Part shown: positions 1 to 7,879 of the stretch, piece after piece
Position numbering within the stretch: the first letter of the stretch is position 1
Layout: each line of letters begins with the position of its first letter
NCBI RefSeq assembly: GCF_001854805.1
Contig: NZ_MBLO01000266.1
Coordinates: 52,506 to 116,505, forward strand
DNA from: Pseudofrankia coriaricola
GTDB taxonomy: Bacteria > Actinomycetota > Actinomycetes > Frankiales > Frankiaceae
Direction: 5' to 3'
Length of the DNA: 64,000 nucleotides
Program-made: the position numbers and the translations under genes
Notes under the pieces: model-generated
Database searches by the model: none
Seen by the model: the letters and a program-made list of their open reading frames with translations, nothing else
What the model was told of the DNA's origin: nothing

Positions 1-600
1 GCCAGCGCCGTATGGATGAACGCGACCGTGCTCATGACACACGCCAACCCCGGTCCCGACGGCGTGGCGATCCACCGGCGCGATCGCTTCGACACGCGCA
101 ATCCGCTGGTGAACAGCTACCGCACGAGCGACGGACGGTGGATCGCCCTCGTCGTGCTCCAGCCCGACCCGCATTGGCCGAGTTTCTGCAACCACATCGG
201 GCGCCCGGACCTCGTTGAGGATCCACGGTTCGTCGACTTCCACGGTCGCATGACGAACGCCCGCGAGCTCGTCGAGCTGCTCGACGCCGAGTTCGGGTCA
301 CGGACCCTCGACGAGTGGCGCGAGCGGCTCGCTGGTTTCACCGGCGTGTGGGATGCCCACCAGTCGCCGGAGGAGGTCCTCGACGACCCCCAGGTACTCG
401 CCAACGGCTACATCACGCCCGGCGACGCGTCTGGCCCGCCGCTGCGCGCTGTGGCCTCGCCCGCCCAGTTCGACGGAGGGACCCTTGGCCCCGTTCGGCG
501 GGCCCCCGAACACGGGCAGCACACCGAGGAGATCCTCCTTGCCTGCGGGTACTCATGGGACGACATCCTCGCCATGAAGGAGGCTGGCGCCGTGCTCTGA
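1..600 (+). CDS. Class III CoA-transferase (CaiB/BaiF), C-terminal part
   Basis: The reading frame is open from the first base of the window, so the gene begins upstream; 199 residues are visible. The segment resembles the C-terminal half of formyl-CoA:oxalate/carnitine-type CoA-transferases: a NSYRTSDGRWIAL strand, then the helical region around LDEWRERLAG, and the typical end with GQHTEEILL about 25 residues before the stop. These enzymes move CoA between organic acids. The catalytic aspartate lies in the missing N-terminal half, so activity cannot be judged. It converges on the next gene, with a strong inverted repeat between them. Substrate unknown; the family call is firm. Confidence 0.85.
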   Translation, partial: ASAVWMNATVLMTHANPGPDGVAIHRRDRFDTRNPLVNSYRTSDGRWIALVVLQPDPHWPSFCNHIGRPDLVEDPRFVDFHGRMTNARELVELLDAEFGSRTLDEWRERLAGFTGVWDAHQSPEEVLDDPQVLANGYITPGDASGPPLRAVASPAQFDGGTLGPVRRAPEHGQHTEEILLACGYSWDDILAMKEAGAVL

Positions 601-653
601 CGTGGTTACGACCGCTTCGGGACGTGGTGCGCACGTGGCGTTAGTCGGTGTAG

Positions 654-710
654 GCGCCGGCCGCTTCGGCTCGAAGGGCCCTGACGGTGCACTTCTCCCG
701 CGGCCGGCGC
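654..710. terminator. Inverted repeat between convergent genes, likely bidirectional terminator
   Basis: Perfect 11-base arms (GCGCCGGCCGC at 654-664 and its complement at 700-710) enclose a 35-base loop. It lies between the stop of the CoA-transferase and the stop of the leftward hydrolase gene. There is no T-tract, as is common for terminators in high-GC actinobacteria. Function is inferred from position. Confidence 0.5.
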
Positions 711-719
711 GACTCCCTC

Positions 720-1688
720 CTACGTCCGCACGGCCCGGGCGAAGGCGGCAACGCGGTCCCAGAGCACCTCGCGGGTGCGGGCGAAGTTGTGCATGTGGCA
801 CATCCGCGGCACGACGCACACCGAGACGTCACGGGAGCCTCGGTACGCGGTGGGCTCCGCCCACGGGTCGGGCACCACGTCGATGTCGCCGCAAGCGATC
901 AGGACCGGCACGTCGATGGCGGCCGCATCGTCGGCGACCACGCCGGGCGCCATCATCGAGGCCGCGGCTGCCGGCCTGGCCGCGGAGCGCCAGCGTGGCA
1001 GGGCATCAGCCGGCGAGCCGAGGTCGGCCTCGACGAGCTCCGCTTCTTCGTCGGCGGCGTGGAAGCAGTAGCGGATGAGCGCGAGGTTCTGGGCCACGGC
1101 GCCGAGGGCCCGTTCGGCGAACTCTCGGAGGTCAGCGCCGCGGGGCGGGGCGGGGACCGTCAACCGGCTGCCGTCGGGCGCCGGGAAGTTCGAGCCGATG
1201 CCGCTCCAACCGAGGAACCCGACGGCGTCGAAGGTGCGGTGACGGGCCTGCTGCACGGTGAGGAGACATCCCCCCATCGATTGCCCCAAACCGATCACCC
1301 GTTCGACCGCGACGGGCGGTACGCCGTCGGCCAGCGTGCCGTTCCGCAGACGGTCGACGACGCTCGATGCCGTGGCGTCGTCTGCCGCGGCGAGGCGCTC
1401 GAAGGTCAGGTCGAAGGGGTCGCAAGCCGTGCTGTCACCCGCGCCGAGATGGTCACAGGCGACGAACGCGAAGCCTTGCGCTGCGTGGTACTCGGCCTCG
1501 CTGTAGCCGGGCAGGAGATCGATGTCGTAGTATCCGCGGCTGTAACCCCCACCGGGGTAGGCGACGAGGACGGTCAGCGGCCCGTCGACACGCTCGGGCA
1601 GCCACACCGTGGCTGCGGTCCGCAGCGCCCCATCGAGGTCGACGCGGGCGCTGACGTCGACGATCACCTCGTACGACCGGGCGGCCAT
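720..1688 (-). CDS. Alpha/beta hydrolase
   Basis: A 322-residue protein with the alpha/beta-hydrolase signature: nucleophile elbow GQSMGG with Ser about residue 137, an acidic residue in ACGDIDVVPD near residue 270 and a histidine in CHMHNF near residue 300. An oxyanion-type YPGGGYSRG loop precedes it (residues 44-52). No signal peptide, so it should be cytoplasmic. Its start codon overlaps the last base of the upstream BKACE-like gene, so the two are probably translated together. It may hydrolyse an ester or thioester made in the same pathway; the substrate is not readable from sequence. Confidence 0.8.
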   Translation of the reverse strand: MAARSYEVIVDVSARVDLDGALRTAATVWLPERVDGPLTVLVAYPGGGYSRGYYDIDLLPGYSEAEYHAAQGFAFVACDHLGAGDSTACDPFDLTFERLAAADDATASSVVDRLRNGTLADGVPPVAVERVIGLGQSMGGCLLTVQQARHRTFDAVGFLGWSGIGSNFPAPDGSRLTVPAPPRGADLREFAERALGAVAQNLALIRYCFHAADEEAELVEADLGSPADALPRWRSAARPAAAASMMAPGVVADDAAAIDVPVLIACGDIDVVPDPWAEPTAYRGSRDVSVCVVPRMCHMHNFARTREVLWDRVAAFARAVRT

Positions 1689-2578
1689 CAGTGCATGTCC
1701 AGCAGCTCGCGGACCTCAGCGGCGGTGGCGACCTCGCGTCCCATGTTTTTGGCCATCTCGACCACACGGGTAACTAGCTCGGCGTTGGTCGGGAAGCCTA
1801 ACTCCGGGTACGGGTAGTCGGCCACGCCGATGACGACGTGACCGCCCGCCTCGATTGCCCCCGCCAGCACCGGAAACGCGTTGCAGCCGATCACGCTGAC
1901 GAGCCAGTGCCAGTCCGCCCCGGGCGGGAAGAAGTCGAGCAGCGAGTACAGGCCCTTGATCGTCGCCGGGTGTCCCAGCCCTCGGAACCTGTCGGCGTAC
2001 ACCGGCAGTTCGGCCAGCAACGGCTGCTCGTACACACCCATCTCGAGGAACGCCTCGGTCAGGCGCAGGGCGGCGACGTTCCACAGCATTGGCACGGGCT
2101 TCACGCCGACCGCTCGCACCTGCTGGCAGATGTCGATGAGCGCTCCCGTCGTGTTCGAGTACACCCGGTCCAGGCTGCCGAACTCCTTCCGCTCCACGTC
2201 GTAGAGATCGACGTTGCATGTGAGCATGTCGATCGGGACGCAGTCCGGCCTGGTCGCCGGGTCCTTCGCCAGCTGGACGATGTGGCCGACCCGCCCCGTG
2301 CTCTGGATGATGTCCGCACCGAGCGTCGGGAACGTGATGAGGTCGCTCTCCTCCCTGATTCGCCGTACCACCTCGCCGTAGCGCTCCACCGCGATTGACG
2401 GCGCTCCGGTCGCTGGCTCCGTGGCGTGAAAGTGCACGATCGACGCCCCCGCCCGCCAGCACTCGAGCGCCGTCTCGGCGATCTCCTCGGGCCCGTACGG
2501 CACGTGCGGGCTCTTGTCCCGGGTCTGGTACTCGTTGGCCCGCACTTCGATGATCAGCTTCTGCTTCGCCACACCCAA
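1688..2578 (-). CDS. BKACE-family protein (3-keto-5-aminohexanoate cleavage enzyme-like, DUF849)
   Basis: A 296-residue TIM-barrel protein with the BKACE metal motif HFHATEP (His49 and His51). Family members condense a beta-keto acid with acetyl-CoA and release acetoacetate and a new acyl-CoA. The C-terminal motif, normally GGHVRVGLED, reads GGHVVIGVAD at residues 245-254. The Arg that binds the substrate carboxylate and the Glu that completes the zinc site in Kce (R226 and E230 there, from memory) are therefore Val249 and Ala253, while the Asp is kept. The reaction may differ from classical BKACEs. It starts 57 bases from a TGTATACA operator and forms an operon with the downstream hydrolase. 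Confidence 0.85.
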   Translation of the reverse strand: MGVAKQKLIIEVRANEYQTRDKSPHVPYGPEEIAETALECWRAGASIVHFHATEPATGAPSIAVERYGEVVRRIREESDLITFPTLGADIIQSTGRVGHIVQLAKDPATRPDCVPIDMLTCNVDLYDVERKEFGSLDRVYSNTTGALIDICQQVRAVGVKPVPMLWNVAALRLTEAFLEMGVYEQPLLAELPVYADRFRGLGHPATIKGLYSLLDFFPPGADWHWLVSVIGCNAFPVLAGAIEAGGHVVIGVADYPYPELGFPTNAELVTRVVEMAKNMGREVATAAEVRELLDMH

Positions 2579-2635
2579 CCCCTATGCTCGGACTCGGCAC
2601 GGCCGGCCGTCGCGTCGCCCCGACCGGTCGCTTAG

Positions 2636-2645
2636 TTGTATACAC
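2636..2645. promoter_or_regulatory. Candidate GntR/FCD operator TTGTATACAC
   Basis: The palindromic core TGTATACA lies 58 bases upstream of the leftward BKACE-like gene. The same core (GTGTATACAC) occurs in front of the TauD-like gene, and a GntR/FCD repressor is encoded between the two. FCD-type GntR proteins often bind sites of this kind. Binding is inferred. Confidence 0.55.
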
Positions 2646-2650
2646 CGGAG

Positions 2651-2973
2651 ATGACCGGCCCCGTCGTCCGTCCGGCGCCCACCGTCGACGAGCTCAGCCG
2701 GGCCTTCTGGACCGGTGGGGGCCACCGGCCAGCTCCTCATCACGTCCCGCGCCGGCCGCGGACGGCTGTCATTGAGGGTGAACTGCCGCTCAACGCGTCG
2801 GGCGGGCAACTCTCCGAGGGTCGCTACGTAGGCTTCGGCCACCTTCACGAGGTGTGCCAGCAGCTTCGCTTCTGGGCCGGCGACCGCCAGATGCCCAGCG
2901 CGAGGTCGGCTAGGTCAGCGGCGGGGGTGGCCCGCTCGCCCAGGCATTCCTGCTGACCAACGCACCTCACTAA
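2651..2973 (+). pseudogene. Chimeric remnant: OB-fold/Zn-ribbon start joined to a thiolase-like C-terminus
   Basis: The frame opens with a segment like the N-terminus of DUF35 OB-fold/zinc-ribbon proteins (RPAPTVDELSRAFWTGG). It then jumps to the C-terminal region of a thiolase-like protein: ELPLNASGGQLSEG followed by EVCQQLRFWAGDRQ. After a frameshift near 2890 the usual thiolase end (SGGGGPLAQAFLLTN) is readable up to a TAA at 2971-2973. In actinobacteria these two families are normally separate neighbouring genes. This looks like a deletion that fused the start of one to the end of the other. No intact product is expected. Confidence 0.65.
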
Positions 2974-3032
2974 TGCCGCCGGCGAACCTTATGTCGGGGG
3001 ACGTGCGCCTCAGCGGCGCCGCCTCTCGGTCT

Positions 3033-3752
3033 TCAATTCCGCCGGGTGGGTGTCGATGGCTCCCGATAGCGGGTGTCGACGACGCGCCGCCATCCGAAGG
3101 CGACGTAGGCGCCATCGATGTTCGCCAAAACGGCAGCAGTAGCCCGACTCGGATCGCGGGCAGCGATCGCGTCGACGATCTCGTGCAGGGTCTTGCGGCG
3201 CTCCTGTCGTTTGTCCTCGGCGCTCTTGGCGATGGCATCGATGGACGTTGCCCACTCGATCTTCCACCGGACGGTTCGCATGAGGGCGATCAACGTCTCG
3301 TTCCCCGACGCCACGGCGAGCTGCTCCGCGAAGCGACCCTTGAACCTGCGAGCGTCGTCGTATCGCCCCTCCTGGCTAGCCCCCTCGGCTTCGTCGAGGA
3401 TCTGCTTCAAGAGGGCGAGATTTTCGGGGGAGCACCGAATGGCGGCCTGGGCCGCTGCCAACGGCTCGAGGGCTGCCCGCGCGTCGAGCAGGTCATGGGC
3501 CGCCTGGGAATCGAGCTTGGCGACGAACGTGCCGCCGTAGCGCTCGGACCGGACGAATCCCTCGGCGGCCAGTTCTCTGATGGCCTCTCGTACCGGAATG
3601 CGCGAGACCCCGAACTCCGCGCCCAGCCATTCTTCGGCGAGCCGTCGGCCAGGCTCGAGCTCGCCGCTGATGATCCGGTTCCGCACGGCTCGGACGAGGT
3701 CCTGCACGTTGCTGCGTGTCCCAGCGCCGTTGCCGCGAGGCGGCGGTGTCAT
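3033..3752 (-). CDS. GntR-family transcriptional regulator, FCD subfamily
   Basis: A 239-residue regulator with an N-terminal winged helix (residues about 12-75, recognition helix around VSRIPVREAIRELAAEGFV) and an all-helical FCD ligand-binding domain. The ATG at 3752 is chosen because the DNA-binding domain starts there and because it overlaps the stop of the VOC remnant upstream (ATGA). Such proteins repress catabolic genes until a carboxylic acid inducer binds. The two TGTATACA sites, before the BKACE-like operon and the TauD-like gene, flank this gene and are its likely targets. The inducer is unknown. Confidence 0.85.
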   Translation of the reverse strand: MTPPPRGNGAGTRSNVQDLVRAVRNRIISGELEPGRRLAEEWLGAEFGVSRIPVREAIRELAAEGFVRSERYGGTFVAKLDSQAAHDLLDARAALEPLAAAQAAIRCSPENLALLKQILDEAEGASQEGRYDDARRFKGRFAEQLAVASGNETLIALMRTVRWKIEWATSIDAIAKSAEDKRQERRKTLHEIVDAIAARDPSRATAAVLANIDGAYVAFGWRRVVDTRYREPSTPTRRN

Positions 3753-3963
3753 GTCGTGGTCCTGCTCTCTGGAGGTCGTTGTTCGAGGAGCTCGAAACGC
3801 AGGCCGTTCAGGACGTGGCAGCTGAACGTCTTCGGCATCTCCCCGGTCGGCACCGACCCCGACGATCTCAGTCGGGCATCGCCCCGCCAGCCGCCAGCAG
3901 TTTGTGGGCGTGCTCCAGATTCGGCACGACGATGCCGACATGGTCGAGGTCCGGATCGATCAC
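3749..3963 (-). pseudogene. VOC (glyoxalase-fold) protein remnant
   Basis: Beginning at a GTG (3963) the frame reads DLDHVGIVVPNLEHAHKLL, the classic first strand and helix of VOC metalloproteins, then stops at 3871. In another frame the typical end of the same family (MPKTFSCHVLNGLRFELLEQ) follows and terminates at 3749. About half of a normal VOC domain is missing between the two, so this is a deleted gene. Its stop overlaps the GntR start by the sequence ATGA, so the remnant may still matter as a leader for translation of the regulator. Confidence 0.65.
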
Positions 3964-4058
3964 CAGGGATTCGTCCGCCGGACCTGAGCCGAGATGACCA
4001 TGTCCACCACGAAACCGTTCCCCCTTCCGAACCGGACGGCCTATGCTCCTGCGGGTGA

Positions 4059-4068
4059 GTGTATACAC
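4059..4068. promoter_or_regulatory. Candidate GntR/FCD operator GTGTATACAC
   Basis: A perfect 10-base palindrome 41 bases upstream of the TauD-like start and about 12 bases after a possible -10 box (TATGCT at 4042-4047). A bound repressor here would cover the transcription start. It shares the TGTATACA core with the site at 2636-2645. Confidence 0.6.
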
Positions 4069-4108
4069 CCGTGGGGCCTGGCTGCAGCCGGGTCGCGGAG
4101 GAGGCGAG

Positions 4109-4939
4109 ATGGCGACAACGACGATCGATGTGGAGCCGGTCACACCCGCGGTGGGCGCCCTGATCGGCGGTGTCGATCTGCGCGAGCCGCTCGCACCCGA
4201 CGCGGTCCAGGCGATTCGCCAAGCGTTGCTCGACCACGGCGTCGTGTTCTTCCGCGGGCAGGACCTGACCCGCGAACAGATGCGCGCGTTCGTCGTGAAC
4301 TTCGGCACGCCCATCCCCGAGCCGCTCGGTGGCGACAGGACGATGGACCCGATCGGCGAAGGGAACATGCAGGCCACCAAGCGCGGCACGGCGGTGTGGC
4401 ACAGCGACACCACCTACGTCGAGCATCCGCCCGGGCTCACGGCGCTTCGGGCAATCAGCGTGCCGCCCACGGGCGGGGACACCTGCTGGGGAAGCATGCA
4501 CGCCGCCTACGACGCTCTGTCGGCACCGCTGCGCGAGTTGCTCGACGGCCTCACTGCCGTGCACTCCGTCGAGCCGGTCATTGCGCGCATGGGTCTCGCC
4601 GCGATGGTGCGGGCCGAACGGTCGCCCGACAACGCCTTCGAGTTCACCCATCCCGTCGTCAGGGTGCATCCTGACACCGGGCGCACGGCCCTCTTCGTGA
4701 ACGAGGGGTGGACTACCCGGATCGTCGAGCTCAGCCTGGCCGAGAGCGCAGCGATCCTGGCGCTGCTGTTCGAGCACGTGAAGTCGCCGGACTTCACGAT
4801 GCGCTGGCACTGGACGGACAACGCCTTGGCGCTCTGGGATAACCGTTCCGTGCAGCACTACGCCGTGCCCGACTACGACGCGGCAAGGGTCATGCAGCGC
4901 GTGGTGCTCGCCGGCGAACGCCCCGTCGGTCCTCGCTGA
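4109..4939 (+). CDS. TauD/TfdA-family Fe(II)/2-oxoglutarate dioxygenase
   Basis: A 276-residue enzyme with the iron triad of the family: WHSDTTY supplies His and Asp near residue 95, and the distal His lies in RSVQHYAVPDY near residue 253, followed by Arg in RVMQRV that binds 2-oxoglutarate. Members oxidise sulfonates, aryloxyalkanoates or related acids in the cytoplasm. The ATG at 4109 is preferred over an upstream ATG at 4043 because of the GGAGGAG ribosome site ending 6 bases before it and because the upstream start would place the operator inside the gene. Likely controlled by the GntR regulator. Substrate unknown. Confidence 0.88.
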   Translation: MATTTIDVEPVTPAVGALIGGVDLREPLAPDAVQAIRQALLDHGVVFFRGQDLTREQMRAFVVNFGTPIPEPLGGDRTMDPIGEGNMQATKRGTAVWHSDTTYVEHPPGLTALRAISVPPTGGDTCWGSMHAAYDALSAPLRELLDGLTAVHSVEPVIARMGLAAMVRAERSPDNAFEFTHPVVRVHPDTGRTALFVNEGWTTRIVELSLAESAAILALLFEHVKSPDFTMRWHWTDNALALWDNRSVQHYAVPDYDAARVMQRVVLAGERPVGPR

Positions 4940-4966
4940 CAGCGCTCCCGCACCGAGCCCGCGGGC

Positions 4967-5159
4967 ATCACGGTATGGCGCCGCCGTTGACGCCGTAGGT
5001 CTGGCCGATGATGAACGAGGCCTCTTCGGAGACGAGCTACCTGTAGGGCAGCGGCGATGTCGTCACCGGTGCCCTGCAGGCCGACGGGGACGCGGCTGGC
5101 GCCGGCGTCGCCGGTCGGTTCACCCCAGCGCGCGATGCCCTGGCAACAGATCGCCGGGC
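4967..5159 (-). pseudogene. Short-chain dehydrogenase C-terminal remnant
   Basis: The last 21 codons read SEEASFIIGQTYGVNGGAIP and a stop at 4967, the standard end of FabG-like SDRs. Just upstream, in a different frame, RWGEP...GTGDDIAAAL gives the preceding SDR helix. An in-frame stop and a frameshift separate the two pieces, and nothing of the Rossmann core remains. It is the worn-down end of a lost gene. Confidence 0.6.
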
Positions 5160-6176
5160 TTAGCTGGGTGCAGCTGTACCTCCGACGCTGAACGCCCCCA
5201 GTGCCAGTTCTGTTGCCGTCTTCGTGGCCAGCTCGGGAGGCTCGCCGCAGACCAGGACGGGGACGTCGCGTACGACGTCGATCCTTGCGGTCGCCGTCCC
5301 GGTACCGGTCGGCCCGTGCCAGGCCAGCTCCACGGTCGCCGATCGCCCGCCGGCCGCGATCTCGGTGCGTGCTGAAGTCAGGGCGTGGTCCAGCCAGGCC
5401 CAGCCGAACCGTTCGAACAGCTCCCGTTCGGCAACCTGCCCCCAGGAGTCCAGTGCGGTGTTGCCGCGATAGTGGCCACCCAGCGGTGGCCTCCCGTACC
5501 GGCGCACGATCGCATCGAGGGCTTCGGCGTCGAGGAAGCCCCAGGCCCGGCCGTCCGGCAGCGTGAACCCGGTCGGGGCGAAGCGGTGGCCGCCGGTGTG
5601 GCTGCACCGGCGAACGCGCACGCCAGTCCAGACCGCGGCCACGTCCAGCGCCAGCCGGGTCCCCAGGCGGGCGCAGCAGCGGTCCCGCGCACCGTGCCCG
5701 CACAGCAGCACCTCGGCGGGGGCGACCCGCCGCCCGGTATCCGCCCACGGCGCCTCGATCAGGCGGGCGACCGAGTCGGCGAGGTTCCCGGAGGCCACGA
5801 CGTGGTCGGTGCCCACCAAGCGGCTGGAGTCCACCCGGCGCCAGATCGTCACGCGTACGCCGTGTCCGGCGCCTGGTCCCGGCTGATCACTGGCAATCGC
5901 GGCGTCCGCGGGGAAAGTGGGGACGGCCACCTCGCCGACCGGGCCGCCGGGGTCCAGGTCCGGTCTGACCGCGAGCAGCCTGGTGCGGCGAAGGCCACGT
6001 CGCTGGAGGTCGGCGAAGGCCGGTATCTCAATGACGTCCTTGGGCCAGGGCGGTGGTACCTCGATGAGGACGAGCGTGTCACAGGTAAGTGCGGACCCGA
6101 CCGGGTCGACGTTCTGCGCGCGTGTCCACGGTGCGCAGCGGTAGGACAGCGCCGGGAACGTGGAACTGACATTCAT
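5160..6176 (-). CDS. Sucrase/ferredoxin-like (Suc_Fer/Apd1-type) family protein
   Basis: A 338-residue protein matching the Suc_Fer-like family, thioredoxin-fold proteins that can hold a [2Fe-2S] cluster. The cysteine-histidine motifs are present: CGHGARDRCC near residue 195 and CSHTGGHRFAP near residue 228. The ATG at 6176 has a GGAAGG ribosome site 8 bases upstream, so a longer frame to 6272 is rejected. In other actinobacteria these proteins are suspected electron carriers, but the physiological role is not established. No membrane segments are visible. It is not obviously in an operon with its neighbours. Confidence 0.75.
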   Translation of the reverse strand: MNVSSTFPALSYRCAPWTRAQNVDPVGSALTCDTLVLIEVPPPWPKDVIEIPAFADLQRRGLRRTRLLAVRPDLDPGGPVGEVAVPTFPADAAIASDQPGPGAGHGVRVTIWRRVDSSRLVGTDHVVASGNLADSVARLIEAPWADTGRRVAPAEVLLCGHGARDRCCARLGTRLALDVAAVWTGVRVRRCSHTGGHRFAPTGFTLPDGRAWGFLDAEALDAIVRRYGRPPLGGHYRGNTALDSWGQVAERELFERFGWAWLDHALTSARTEIAAGGRSATVELAWHGPTGTGTATARIDVVRDVPVLVCGEPPELATKTATELALGAFSVGGTAAPS

Positions 6177-6360
6177 AGCGGCACCTTCCGTTGTCCTCGA
6201 TCTCTTCTCGAGGCGCTCCAGACCAGGCGATCCAGCGACGCCAGGTGTCGCATCGACGAGCACGTCGCTCATGGCCTGGCCGACGCCCGTGTCGGATCGC
6301 TCGGTAGCCGATCCCTGCTTCGTCGCGCAGGTGGAGGTAGCGGGTGCCTCGCGACGTGGG

Positions 6361-7587
6361 TCAGCGGGGGCGGATAGCCTGCCGGAACGGCCGGTTCTTG
6401 TCAGTCGAAGGTTCTCGGGGGAGACCGAGGATGCGCTCGCCGATGCCGTTCTTCATCACCTCGGTCGTGCCGCCCGCCACCGAGGCGGTGCGTCCCCTGA
6501 GGTAGTCGAAGACAGCGCGGCTGGCCGTCTCGTCACCGGTGCGCCAGGCCATGACCCCCTCGCCGCGTAAGATCAGTTCGATCTCCCGGCGGCGTTGCAC
6601 GGTCTCGGCGCCGAACATCTTGGCCATCGTGCCGGCGGCGGGGTGGGCGTTCGGATCCTCGGCCACCCGCGTGGCGAGCAGACCGGACACAACATTCCCG
6701 ACGACGGCTTCCGCGACGAGCTGGCGGACGGCAGGATCGCCGCCTCGGCCGGTGGCGTTGACGAGGTTGATGAGGTCGCGCGCCGGATCAGCCTCACCGC
6801 CTCGTTCTGCCTGAAAGACGGGCCCAGTACGCCCGGCGCCGGAGGTCATCGCGCGCGAGTGGTCGAACATCGACGTGGCGACTTTCCAGCCACCCCTGTC
6901 CTCACCGAGCAGCGCGTCGGCCGGAACGGTCACGTTGTCGAGGAAGACCTGGCAGAACTCGTCGTCGCCGGTGAGCTGCTTCAGTGGCAGCACCGTGATG
7001 CCCGGTGCGTTCAGTGGCACGATGAACGTGGCCAGGCCGGAGTGCTTCGCGACGTCCCAGTCGCTGCGCGCGAGGACTACGGCGTAGTCGGACCATTGGG
7101 CGTACGAGCTCCAGACCTTTTCGCCGTTGAGTATCCAGGTGCCGCCGTCGCGTTCGGCGCGGGTGCGAAGTGCGGCGAGGTCGGACCCGGCGCCTGGTTC
7201 GGAGAGGAGCTGTACCCAGAGTGCCTGGCCGCGCAACATCTCTGAGAGATAGTGCTGCTTCTGCTGTTCCGTGCCGTAGTCGAGCAGCGTCATCCCGAGG
7301 ATGGCGAGAGTGATCTGGAAGCCGACCGAGGGCAGCTCGTAGGGGCCGGCTTCTTCGTTGAACACGGTCTGGTGGGCCGGCGTGAGGCCCTGGCCGCCGT
7401 ACCGTTCGGGCCAGGTGATGCCCGCGAATCCGGCGGCATGCTGAAGTATCTGGAAACGTCGCGTCTCGGCCCAGTACTCGGGCTGGTCCTCGGTGCGGGT
7501 GAAGTGGTGTGGTGCGTGTTCGGCGAGCCAGGCGCGGGCACGGGCGCGGAAGTGGTCGAGGTCGGTGTCGTTCGGGTCGACGGGCAT
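6361..7587 (-). CDS. Acyl-CoA dehydrogenase, FadE-type
   Basis: A 408-residue flavoenzyme with the family landmarks: N-terminal helical domain, LLSEPGAGSDLAAL (FAD/substrate loop near residue 128), a middle beta-domain, and the C-terminal TTEVMKNGIGERILGLPRE. The ATG overlaps the stop of the upstream remnant (TGATG), which fixes the start. Genes of this subtype usually come in pairs that form mixed tetramers; here the partner upstream is a broken remnant, so the enzyme is either orphaned or works alone. It lies downstream of an acyl-CoA ligase, consistent with ligation followed by alpha,beta-dehydrogenation of an acyl chain. Confidence 0.88.
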   Translation of the reverse strand: MPVDPNDTDLDHFRARARAWLAEHAPHHFTRTEDQPEYWAETRRFQILQHAAGFAGITWPERYGGQGLTPAHQTVFNEEAGPYELPSVGFQITLAILGMTLLDYGTEQQKQHYLSEMLRGQALWVQLLSEPGAGSDLAALRTRAERDGGTWILNGEKVWSSYAQWSDYAVVLARSDWDVAKHSGLATFIVPLNAPGITVLPLKQLTGDDEFCQVFLDNVTVPADALLGEDRGGWKVATSMFDHSRAMTSGAGRTGPVFQAERGGEADPARDLINLVNATGRGGDPAVRQLVAEAVVGNVVSGLLATRVAEDPNAHPAAGTMAKMFGAETVQRRREIELILRGEGVMAWRTGDETASRAVFDYLRGRTASVAGGTTEVMKNGIGERILGLPREPSTDKNRPFRQAIRPR

Positions 7588-7877
7588 CAGGCTGCCACCC
7601 CCACGACGTCGCCGAGCCGGTCGCTGTGCCACTCGGGCGTGCCGTAAGGCATCCGGTTGGACTGGACGCGGCGTAGAAACAGGTGTGAGTCGTCTTCCCA
7701 TACCCACCGTTTGACCGCGGAGACCAGGTAGCCGTCCTTGTGCGGTGTCGCGGTTGTGCGGACAGCGCTCTCGTCCCAGCAGCCGGGTCCATCGGCGATC
7801 GCCAAGGTAGCGACGGTGGACCCGCTGGTCAGCTGGGGGAGCAGGGCCTGTCGCTCGGGGGTGATGGCGTTGTCCAT
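7587..7877 (-). pseudogene. Truncated acyl-CoA dehydrogenase partner subunit
   Basis: Only 96 codons remain of what is normally about 350-380. The middle segment (LTSGSTVATLAIADGPGCWDE, split here as LTSGSTVATLAIAD then a short WDE tract) matches the FAD loop region of small FadE subunits. It is followed directly by a C-terminal end (RRVQSNRMPYGTPEWHSDRLGDVV). The N-terminal domain and the helical C-domain are deleted. The frame is open and translationally coupled to both neighbours, so a peptide could still be made, but it cannot fold as a dehydrogenase. Confidence 0.65.
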
Positions 7878-7879
7878 GG

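Noticed and set aside
3998..4035. ACGAAACCGTT...CTTCCGAA before the TauD-like gene, faintly like the 33-bp element
   Set aside because: The left arm lacks ATA, the TGTT core is changed and no TTGAC follows at the right distance.
2973..4058. A 361-codon open frame on the plus strand opposite the GntR gene
   Set aside because: It is antisense to the regulator, has no family resemblance and arises from the codon bias of high-GC DNA.
3964..4858. Long minus-strand frames opposite the TauD-like gene
   Set aside because: Only the part below 3963 resembles a protein family (VOC); the rest mirrors the dioxygenase gene.
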